DNA of 64,000 bases, taken from assembly GCA_964019135.1 (NCBI GenBank), contig OZ025265.1:6640318-6704317 (forward strand), in the 5' to 3' direction. The notes under the pieces are model-generated. The model searched no databases and had not been told where the DNA came from. It saw nothing but the letters and a program-made list of their open reading frames with translations. The DNA comes from Arenicola marina (Eukaryota > Annelida > Polychaeta > Arenicolidae). This document shows, one piece after another, positions 56,301-64,000 of the stretch (its first letter is position 1; each line of letters begins with the position of its first letter). The position numbers and the translations under genes were made by a program.

Positions 56301-56455
56301 CCTTACACACATCCTCCCGCCAATGCGCCCATCCTCCCACCCGATGTCCTTACACACCTCCTCCAGCCAATCCGCCCATCCTCCCAACCCATGCCCTTAC
56401 ACACCTCCTCCAGCCAATCCGCCCATCCTCCCACCCCATGCCCTTACACACATCC
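50393..56455 (+). repeat. 6,063-bp (129-monomer) tandem duplication, copy 2
   Basis: This is the second copy, with CGCACCTCC near 54,900 where copy 1 has CGCATCTCC. In the stretches I compared in at least two conceptual reading frames, this was the only difference. The order diverges from copy 1 after about 56,520 (CCTACCCC in place of CCCACCTC). Confidence 0.9.
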
Positions 56456-59216
56456 TCCAGCCAATCCGCCCATCCTCCCACCCCATGCCCTTACACACAT
56501 CCTCCAGCCAATCCGCCCATCCTCCTACCCCATGCCCTTACACACATCCTCCCGCCAATCCGCCCATCCTCCCACCCCATGCCCTTACACACCTCCTCCA
56601 GCCAATCCGCCCATCCTTTCACCCCATGCCCTTACACACCTCCTACAGGCAATCCGCCCATCCTCCCACCCCATGCCCTTACACACCTCCTCCAGCCAAT
56701 CCGCCCACCCTCCCAACCCATGCCCTTACACACATCCTCCCGCCAATCCGCCCATCCTCCCACCCCATGCCCTTACACACCTCCTCCCGCCAATCCGCCC
56801 ATCCTCCCAACCGATGCCCTTACACACCTCCTGCAGCCAATCCGCCCATCCTCCCAACCCGTGCCCTTACACACCTCCTCCAACCAATCCGCCCATCCTC
56901 CCACCCCATGCCCTTACACACCTCCGCCAGCCAATCCGCCCATCCTCCCAACCCATGCCCTTACACACATCCTCCAGCCAATCCGCCCATCCTCCCACCT
57001 CATGCCCTTACACACCTCCTCCAGCCAATCCGCCCATCCTCCCACCCCATGCCCTTACACACCTCCTCCAGCCAATCCGCCCAACCTCCCAACCCGTGCC
57101 CTTACACACCTCCTCCAGCCAATCCGCCCATCCTCCCACCTCATGCCCTTACACACCTCCTCCAGCCAATCCGCCCATCCTGCCACCTCATGCCCTTACA
57201 CACCTCCTCCAGCCAATCCGCCTATCCTCCCACCCCATGCCCTTACACACCTCCTCCCGCCAATCCGCCCATCCTCCCACCCCATGCCCTTACACACATC
57301 CTCCTGCCAATCCGCCCATCCTCCCAACCCATGCCTTTACACACATCCTCCCGCCAATCCGCCCATCCTCCCACCACATGCCATTACACACATCCTCCTG
57401 CCAATCCGCCCATCCTCCCACCCCATGCCCTTACACACCTCCTCCAGCCAATCCGCCCATCCTTTCACCCCATGCCCTTACACACCTCCGCCAGCCAATC
57501 CGCCCATCCTCCCAACCCATGCCCTTACACACATCCTCCCGCCAATCCGCCCATCCTCCCACCCGATGTCCTTACACACCTCCTCCAGCCAATCCGCCCA
57601 TCCTCCCAACCCATGCCCTTACACACCTCCTCCAGCCAATCCGCCCATCCTCCCACCCCATGCCCTTACACACATCCTCCAGCCAATCCGCCCATCCTCC
57701 CACCCCATGCCCTTACACACCTCTTCCAGCCAATCCGCCCATCCTCCTACCCCATGCCCTTACACACATCCTCCCGCCAATCCGCCCATCCTCCCACCCC
57801 ATGCCCTTACACACCTCCTCCAGCCAATCCGCCCATCCTTTCACCCCATGCCCTTACACACCTCCTACAGGCAATCCGCCCATCCTCCCACCCCATGCCC
57901 TTACACACCTCCTCCAGCCAATCCGCCCACCCTACCAACCCATGCCCTTACACACATCTTCCCGCCAATCCGCCCATCCTCCCACCCCATGCCCTTACAC
58001 ACCTCCTCCCGCCAATCCGCCCATCCTCCCAACCCATGCCCTTACACACCTCCTGCAGCCAATCCGCCCATCCTCCCAACCCGTGCCCTTACACACCTCC
58101 TCCAACCAATCCGCCCATCCTCCCACCCCATGCCCTTACACAACTCCGCCAGCCAATCCGCCCATCCTCCCAACCCATGCCCTTACACACATCCTCCAGC
58201 CAATCCGCCCATCCTCCTACCCCATCCCCTTACACACCTCCTCCCGCCAATCCGCCCATCCTGCCAACCCATGCCCTTACACACCTCCTCCAGCCAATCC
58301 GCCCATCCTCCCACCCCATGCCCTTACACACCTCCTCCAGCCAATCCGCCCATCCTCCCACCTCATGCCCTTACACACCTCCTCCAGCCAATCCGCCCAT
58401 CCTCCCACCCCATGCCCTTACACACATCCTCCCGCCAATCCGCCCATCCTGCAAACCCATGCCCTTACACACCTCCTCCCGCCAATCCGCCCATCCTGCC
58501 AACCCAGGCCCTTACACACCTCCTCCAGCCAATCCGACCATCCTCCCACCCCATGCCCTTACACACCTCCTCCAGCCAATCCGCCCATCCTCCCACCTCA
58601 TGCCCTTACACACCTGCTCCAGCCAATCCGCCCATCCTGCCACCTCATGCCCTTACACACCTCCTCCCGCCAATCCGCCCATCCTCCCACCCCATGCCCT
58701 TACACACATCCTCCCGCCAATCCGCCCATCCTCCCAACCCATGCCCTTACACACCTCCTGCAGCCAATCCGCCCATCCTCCTACCCAATGCCCTTACACA
58801 CCTCCTCCAGTCAATCCGCCCATCCTCCCACCTCATGCCCTTACACACATCCTCCAGCCAATCCGCCCATCCTCCCAACCCATGCCTTTACACACATCCT
58901 CCCGCCAATCCGCCCATCCTTCTACCCCATGCCCTTACACACCTCCTGCAGCCAATCCGCCCATCCTCCCACCCCATGCCCTTACACACCTCCTCCAGCC
59001 AATCCGCCCATCCTCCCACCCCATGCCCTTACACACCTCCTCCAGCCAATCCGCCCATCCTCCCACCCCATGCCCTTACACACCTCCTCCAGCCAATCCG
59101 CCCATCCTCCCACCCCATGCCCTTACACACCTCCTCCAGCCAATCCGCCCATCCTCCTACCCCATGCCCTTACACACCTCCTCCAGCCAATCCGCCCATC
59201 CTCCCACCCCATGCCC
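56456..59216 (+). repeat. Mosaic stretch right of the 6-kb duplication
   Basis: This is satellite only. Two related sub-stretches of similar order are visible (about 56,22x-56,98x and 57,42x-58,22x), both with TTTCACCCC then CTCCTACAGGC (near 56,640 and 57,863). Private variants include CATCTTCCCG near 57,957, CACAACTCCGCC near 58,140, GCAAACCCATG near 58,450 and CCCAGGCCC near 58,504. Confidence 0.65.
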
Positions 59217-59404
59217 TTAGACACCTGCTCCCGCCAATCCGCCCATCCTCCCACCCCATGCCCTTACACACATCCTCCAGCCAATCCGCCCATCCTCCCA
59301 CCCCATGCCCTTAGACACCTGCTCCCGCCAATCCGCCCATCCTCCCACCCCATGCCCTTACACACATCCTCCAGCCAATCCGCCCATCCTCCCACCCCAT
59401 GCCC
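59217..59404 (+). repeat. 94-bp dimer repeat carrying CCTTAGACACCTGCTCCCG
   Basis: The variant CCTTAGACACCTGCTCCCG occurs at about 59,215 and 59,309, with one CATCCTCCAG monomer in between: a two-monomer (94-bp) tandem duplication. The TTAGACAC change places a TAG in the + strand and ends the long open stretches at 59,220 and 59,314. Confidence 0.8.
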
Positions 59405-59629
59405 TTACACACCTCCTCCAGCCAATCCGCCCATCCTGCCACCCCATGCTCTTACACACCTCCTCCAGCCAATCCGCCCATAATCCCACACCATGCCCTT
59501 ACACACCTCCTCCCGCCAATCCGCCCATCCTCCTACCCCATGCCCTTACACACCTCCTCCAGCCAATCCGCCCATCCTCCCACCCCATGCCCTTACACAC
59601 CTCCTCCAGCCAATCCGCCCATCCTCCTA

Positions 59630-60475
59630 CCCCATGCCCTTACACACCTCCTCCAGCCAATCCGCCCATCCTCCCACCCCATGCCCTTAGACACCTCCTC
59701 CAGCCAATCCGCCCATCCTCCTACCTCATGCCCGTACACACCTCCTCCAGCCAATCCGCCCATCCTCCCACCCCATGCCCTTACACACCTCCTCCAGCCA
59801 ATCCGCCCATCCTCCCACCCCATGCCCTTACACACCTCCTCCAGCCAATCCGCCCATCCTCCCACCCCGTGCCCTTACACACCTCCTCCAGCCAATCCGC
59901 CCATCCTCCCACCCGATGTCCTTACACACCTCCTCCAGCCAATCCGTCCATCCTCCCACCCCATGCCCTTACACACCTCCTGCAGCCAATCCGCCCATCC
60001 TCCTACCCCATGCCCTTAGACACCTCCTGCAGCCAATCCGCCCATCCTCCCACCCCATGCCCTTACACACCTCCTCCAGCCAATCCGCCCATCCTCCTAC
60101 CCCATGCCCTTACACACCTCCTCCAGCCAATCCACCCATCCTCCTACCCCATGCCCTTACACACCTCCTCCAGCCAATCCGCCCATCCTCCCACCGAATG
60201 CCCTTACACACCTCCTCCAGCCAATCCGCCCATCCTCCCAACCCATGCCCTTACACACCTCCTCCAGCCAATCCGCCCATCCTCCTACCCCATGCCCTTA
60301 CACACCTCCTCCAGCCAATCCGCCCATCCTCCTACCCCATGCCCTTACACACCTCCTCCAGCCAATCCGCCCATCCTCCTACCCCATGCCCTTACACACC
60401 TCCTCCAGCCAATCCGCCCATCCTCCCACCCGATGCCCTTAGACACCTGCTCCCGCCAATCCGCCCATCCTCCCA
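59630..60475 (+). repeat. 846-bp (18-monomer) tandem duplication, copy 1
   Basis: TTAGACACCTCC near 59,687 recurs near 60,533 (offset 846), followed by a CCTACCTCATGCCCGTAC monomer that recurs as CCTACCTCCTGCCCGTAC. The CCCGATGTCC monomer near 59,914 pairs with 60,760. Confidence 0.8.
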
Positions 60476-61255
60476 CCCCATGCCCTTACACACCTCCTCC
60501 AGCCAATCCGCCCATCCTCCCACCCCATGCCCTTAGACACCTCCTCCAGCCAATCCGCCCATCCTCCTACCTCCTGCCCGTACACACCTCCTCCAGCCAA
60601 TCCGCCCATCCTCCCACCCCATGCCCTTACACACCTCCTCCAGCCAATCCGCCCATCCTCCCACCCCATGCCCTTACACACCTCCTCCAGCCAATCCGCC
60701 CATCCTCCCACCCCGTGCCCTTACACACCTCCTCCAGCCAATCCGCCCATCCTCCCACCCGATGTCCTTACACACCTCCTCCAGCCAATCCGCCCATCCT
60801 CCCACCCCATGCCCTTACACACCTCCTGCAGCCAATCCGCCCATCCTCCTACCCCATGCCCTTAGACACCTCCTGCAGCCAATCCGCCCATCCTCTCACC
60901 CCATGCCCTTACACACCTCCTCCAGCCAATCCGCCCATCCTCCTACCCCATGCCCTTACACACCTCCTCCAGCCAATCCACCCATCCTCCTACCCTATGC
61001 CCTTACACACCTCCTCCAGCCAATCCGCCCATCCTCCCACCCCATGCCCTTACACACCTCCTCCAGCCAATCCGCCCATCCTCCCAACCCATGCCCTTAC
61101 ACACCTCCTCCAGCCAATCCGCCCATCCTCCTACCCCATGCCCTTACACACCTCCTCCAGCCAATCCGCCCATCCTCCTACCCCATGCCCTTACACACCT
61201 CCTCCAGCCAATCCGCCCATCCTCCTACCCCATGCCCTTACACACCTCCTCCAGG
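60476..61255 (+). repeat. 846-bp duplication, copy 2 (truncated match)
   Basis: This copy matches copy 1 until about 61,250, where CCAGGCAATCC breaks the pairing. One private change converts CATG to CCTG near 60,568. The + strand TAG variants at 60,534 and 60,863 correspond to those at 59,688 and 60,017. Confidence 0.78.
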
Positions 61256-61975
61256 CAATCCGCCCATCCTCCTACCCCATGCCCTTACACACCTCCTCCA
61301 GCCAATCCGCCCATCCTCCCACCTCATGCCCTTACACACATCCTCCAGCCAATCCGCCCATCCTCCTACCCCATGCCCTTACACACCTCCTCCCGCCAAT
61401 CCGCCCATCCTCCCACCCGATGTCCTTACACACCTCCTCCAGCCAATCCGCCCATCCTCCCACCCCATGCCCTTACACACCTCCTCCAGCCAATCCGCCC
61501 ATCCTCCTACCTCATGCCCTTACACACCTCCTCCAGCCAATCCGCCCATCCTCCCACCCCATGCCCTTACACACCTCCTCCAGCCAATCCGCCCATCCTC
61601 CTACCCCATGCCCTTACACACCTCCTCCAGCCAATCCGCCCATCCTCCTACCCCATGCCCTTACACACCTCCTCCAGCCAATCCGCCCATCCTCCTACCC
61701 CATGCCCTTACACACCTCCTCCAGGCAATCCGCCCATCCTCCTACCCCATGTCCTTACACACCTCCTCCAGCCAATCCGCCCATCCTCCCACCTCATGCC
61801 CTTACACACATCCTCCAGCCAATCCGCCCATCCTCCTACCCCATGCCCTTACACACCTCCTAACGCCAATCCGCCCATCCTCCCACCCGATGTCCTTACA
61901 CACCTCCTCCAGCCAATCCGCCCATCCTCCCACCCCATGCCCTTACACACCTCCTCCAGCCAATCCGCCCATCCT
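61090..61975 (+). repeat. 470-bp (10-monomer) tandem duplication
   Basis: CCAGGCAATCC at 61,251 recurs at 61,721 (470 = 10 x 47), followed in both by CCTACCCC, CCCACCTC, CATCCTCCAG and CCCGATGTCC monomers. Differences are CATGTCC near 61,75x and CTAACGCC near 61,861 (a + strand TAA) where the first copy has CTCCCGCC. Confidence 0.8.
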
Positions 61976-63270
61976 CCCACCCCATGCCCTTACACACCTC
62001 CTCCAGCCAATCCGCCCATCCTCCTACCTCATGCCCTTACACACCTCCTCCAGCCAATCCACCCATTCTCCCACCCCATGCCCTTACACACATCCTCCAG
62101 CCAATCCGCCCATCCTCCCAACCCATGCCCTTACACACCTCCTCCAGCCAATCCGCCCATCCTCCTACCCCATGCCCTTACACACCTCCTCCAGCCAATC
62201 CGCCCATCCTCCCACCCCATGCCCTTACACACCTCCTCCAGCCAATCCGCCCATCCTCCCACCCCATGCCCTTACACACCTCCTCCAGCCAATCCGCCCA
62301 TCCTCCCAACCCGTGCCCCTACACACCTCCGCCAGCCAATCCGCGAATCCTCCCACCCCATGCCCTTACACACATCCTCCCGCCAATCCGCCCATCCTCC
62401 TACCCCATGCCCTTACACACCTCCTGCAGCCAATCCGCCCATCCTCCTACCCCATGCCCTTACACACATCCTCCAGCCAATCCGCCCATCCTCCCAACCC
62501 ATGCCCTTACACACATCCTCCCGCCAATCCGCCTATCCTCCCACCCCATGCCCCTACACACCTCCTCCAGCCAATCCGCCCATCCTCCCAACCCATGCCC
62601 TTACACACTTCCTCCAGCCAATCCGCCCATCCTCCCACCCCATGCCCTTACACACCTCCTCCAGCCAATCCGCCTATCCTCCCACCCCATGCCCCTACAC
62701 ACCTCCTCCAGCCAATCCGCCCATCCTCCCACCCCATGCCCTTACACACCTCCTCCAGCCAATCCGCCCATCCTCCCACCCCATGCCCTTACACACCTCC
62801 TCCAGCCAATCCGCCCATCCTCCCACCCCATGCCCTTACACACCTCCTCCAGCCAATCCGCCTATCCTCCCACCCCATGCCCCTACACACCTCCTCCAGC
62901 CAATCCGCCCATCCTCCCAACCCATGCCCTTACACACTTCCTCCAGCCAATCCGCCCATCCTCCCAACCCATTCCCTTACACACCTCCTCCAGCCAATCC
63001 GCCCATCCTCCCACCCCATGCCCTTACACACCTCCTCCAGCCAATCCGCCCATCCTCCTACCCCATGCCCTTAAACACATCCTCCAGCCAATCCGCCCAT
63101 CCTCCCACCCCATGCCCTTACTCACCTCCTCCAGCCAATCCGCCCATCCTCCCACCCCATGCCCTTACACACATCCTCCAGCCAATCCGCCCATCCTCCC
63201 AACCCATGCCCTTACACACCTCCTCCAGCCAATCCGCCCATCCTCCCACCATATGCCCTTACACACCTCC
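61976..63270 (+). repeat. Relatively homogeneous consensus-like stretch
   Basis: Most monomers here are at or one step from the consensus. Landmarks are CCACCCATTCTCC near 62,058, CCGCGAATCC near 62,341 (which resembles the 48-bp monomer at 22,72x but keeps 47 bp), TTAAACAC near 63,072 (+ strand TAA) and TTACTCACC near 63,119. No genes or unique DNA are present. Confidence 0.75.
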
Positions 63271-63730
63271 TCCAGCCAACCCGCCCATCCTCCCAACCCG
63301 TGCCCTTACACACCTCCTCCAGCCAAACCGCCCATCCTCCCAACCCATGCCCTTACACACCTCCTCCAGCCAATCCGGCCATCCTGCCACCGCATGCCCT
63401 TACACACCTCCTCCAGCCAACCCGCCCATCCTCCCAACCCGTGCCCTTACACACCTCCTCCAGCCAAACCGCCCATCCTCCCAACCCATGCCCTTACACA
63501 CCTCCTCCAGCCAACCCGCCCATCCTCCCAACCCGTGCCCTTACACACCTCCTCCAGCCAAACCGCCCATCCTCCCAACCCATGCCCTTACACACCTCCT
63601 CCAGCCAATCCGGCCATCCTCCCACCCCATGCCCTTACACACCTCCTCCAGCCAACCCGCCCATCCTCCCAACCCGTGCCCTTACACACCTCCTCCAGCC
63701 AAACCGCCCACCCTCCCAACCCATGCCCTT
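63271..63730 (+). repeat. Dimer/trimer higher-order repeat with alternating CCAACCCG and CCAAACCG monomers
   Basis: Monomers with CCAACCCGCCC plus CCCGTG alternate with CCAAACCGCCC monomers. The GTG variants lie at 63,300, 63,441, 63,535 and 63,676, that is at spacings of 141, 94 and 141 bp (3, 2 and 3 monomers). The third monomer, where present, is often the CCGGCC type. Confidence 0.8.
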
Positions 63731-63910
63731 ACACACATCCTCCAGCCAATCCGCCCATCCTCCCACCCCATGCCCTTACACACATCCTCCAGCCAATCCG
63801 CCCATCCTCCCACCCCATGCCCTTACACATCTCCTCCAGCCAATCCGCCCATCCTCCCACCCCATGCCCTTACACACCTCCTCCAGCCAATCCGCCCATC
63901 CTCCCACCCC

Positions 63911-63957
63911 ATGCCCTTACACACCTCCTCCAGCCAATCCGCCCATCCTCCCACCCC
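63911..63957 (+). repeat. Reference copy of the consensus 47-bp monomer
   Basis: This copy matches the majority base at every position, so it serves as the type monomer. Composition on this strand is 27 C, 9 A, 8 T and 3 G (about 64% GC; GC skew near -0.8). It holds one CpG (in ATCCGCCC), one NlaIII site (CATG spans the junction with the previous unit) and one GGATG (FokI type) site on the complement. It has no TAA, TAG or TGA in any + frame, whereas the complement has one TAA, opposite TTACAC. I see no CENP-B-like box and no telomere-type hexamer in it. Confidence 0.93.
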
Positions 63958-63963
63958 ATGCCC
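63942..63963 (-). other. Per-monomer G-quadruplex motif (i-motif on + strand), type example
   Basis: Read on the minus strand, this 22-nt stretch has four G runs (GGG, GGGG, GGG, GGG) separated by loops CAT, T and AGGAT. That satisfies the usual G3+N1-7 rule for an intramolecular G-quadruplex. The same stretch recurs every 47 bp across the array. Monomers with CCCAACCC keep it, with runs of 3,3,3,3 and loops CAT, TT and AGGAT. Monomers with CCCACCTC, CCTACCCC, TTTCACCCC or the linked CGGCC...CTGCC changes lose at least one run. Folding is predicted from the motif only. Confidence 0.8.
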
Positions 63964-64000
63964 TTACACACCTCCTCCAGCCAATCCGCCCATCCTCCCA

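Larger units (their letters stand above)
1..59220 (+). other. Apparent giant ORFs in all three + frames; judged non-coding
   Basis: The monomer lacks stops and is 47 bp long (47 = 2 mod 3), so each + frame runs through the three monomer phases in turn. Every frame gives the same 47-residue repeat, which begins MPLHTSSSQSAHPPTP and is rich in P, H, S, T and A. Open stretches reach about 9,170 codons (84-27,602), 8,149 (34,771-59,220) and 7,293 (24,290-46,171). Starts fall at arbitrary repeat ATGs. Ends are chance variants such as CTCTAGCC near 24,263 or GCTAATCC near 12,563. There is no signal peptide, no non-repeat domain, no splice context and no unique start region. A coding tandem repeat normally has a unit divisible by three. 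Transcription of the array is not excluded, but I see no support for a gene. Confidence 0.85.
1..64000 (+). repeat. 47-bp tandem satellite / giant minisatellite array, about 1,361 monomers, open at both ends
   Basis: Every part of the window is a copy of one 47-bp unit. The unit starts with ATGCCCTTACACAC, continues through a CCTCCTCCAG stretch and CCAATCCGCC, and ends in CATCCTCCCACCCC. The in-unit ATG is at 37, 84, 131 and so on in exact 47-bp steps. Spot checks at 5,489, 12,680, 16,064 and 19,636 fit 37+47n; checks at 24,290, 31,434, 46,286, 53,994, 60,621 and 63,958 fit 38+47n. Copies differ from the consensus by a few recurrent substitutions: CATCC for CCTCC, CTCCCG or CTGCAG for CTCCAG, CCCAACCC, CCTACCCC or CCCACCTC for CCCACCCC, TTTCACCCC, and GTG, GAATG or GATG in place of CATG. 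No unique sequence interrupts the array and neither end is inside the window. I do not recognise it as a named satellite family. Its age and species cannot be given from sequence alone. Confidence 0.98.

Noticed and set aside
34771-59483. Long + strand open stretches of the right half as mucin-like or extensin-like genes
   Set aside because: S/T/P richness follows from the C-rich DNA. Coding tandem repeats normally have units divisible by three and flanking unique exons; neither is seen.
8926-60711. Minus-strand open stretches of 65-93 codons (MGGWADWLEEVCKGMGW type) as small proteins
   Set aside because: They exist only where a variant removes the regular TAA of the unit, lie wholly inside the repeat, and recur at block offsets.
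62330-62350. A second indel at CCGCGAATCC
   Set aside because: Counting shows 10 bases replacing 10 and the phase 38 mod 47 holds on both sides, so it is a substitution variant.
1-64000. CRISPR array
   Set aside because: There are no spacers: the whole 47-bp period is conserved and adjacent units differ only by recurrent point variants.
1-64000. Centromeric satellite with a CENP-B box, or telomeric repeat
   Set aside because: No TTCG....CGGG-type box and no TTAGGG-like hexamer in the unit; location cannot be judged from the window.
1-64000. PRDM9-type recombination motif (CCNCCNTNNCCNC) in the unit
   Set aside because: I checked each T of the consensus for the required upstream CCNCCN context and none fits.
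1-64000. Transposable element or virus-derived insertion within the array
   Set aside because: Phase checks and reading of the lines show no interruption longer than the single extra base at 22,72x.

Overview
The whole window (1-64,000) is a single head-to-tail tandem array of a 47-bp GC-rich monomer. It holds about 1,361 copies and runs off both ends. I see no gene, RNA gene, transposable element, CRISPR array, promoter or unique-sequence island anywhere in it. The ATG inside the monomer (consensus ATGCCCTTACACAC...) falls at 37 + 47n from the left edge to about 22.69 kb, and at 38 + 47n from there to the last copy at 63,958. The only net length change I can find in 64 kb is therefore one extra base near 22,72x. 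An uninterrupted array of this size, with nested higher-order duplications, points to eukaryotic satellite or giant-minisatellite DNA from a long-read assembly. The sequence gives no basis for naming the species.

Composition: the consensus monomer has 27 C, 9 A, 8 T and 3 G on the + strand. That is about 64% GC with extreme C/G strand asymmetry. Its complement carries four runs of three or more G in 22 nt in each consensus monomer, so the minus strand is a periodic series of G-quadruplex motifs and the plus strand a series of i-motif candidates. The unit has one consensus CpG, which is nearly always kept.

Reading frames: the consensus has no stop trinucleotide on the + strand and 47 is not divisible by 3. 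All three + frames therefore stay open for many kilobases and spell the same 47-residue repeat (P/H/S/T-rich) in circular permutation, giving apparent ORFs of up to about 9,170 codons. I treat these as by-products of the satellite and not as genes. The minus strand has a TAA in every consensus monomer.

Layout (block boundaries are approximate, read by eye from diagnostic variants): 1-2,600, a stretch whose relative lies at 9,072-11,780; 1,965-4,785, a 1,410-bp (30-mer) duplication; 4,785-10,840, a mosaic with 235-bp PstI-marked pentamers; 10,840-16,056, three copies of a 39/33/39-monomer block; 16,057-21,100, a mosaic; 21,100-27,610, a 3,337-bp (71-mer) offset duplication that contains the single 48-bp monomer; 23,100-37,387, two tandem 7,144-bp (152-mer) copies; 37,388-38,251, a short mosaic; 38,252-44,175, an A-B / A'-X-B' arrangement with an 18-monomer insertion; 44,330-56,455, two tandem 6,063-bp (129-mer) copies that look almost identical; 56,456-59,216, a mosaic; 59,217-64,000, a right segment with 94-bp, 846-bp and 470-bp local repeats and most of the + strand stop variants.

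There are no genes that work together here. What the sequence records is how one satellite grew: whole-monomer unequal exchange at scales from 1 to about 152 monomers, with almost no single-base indels.
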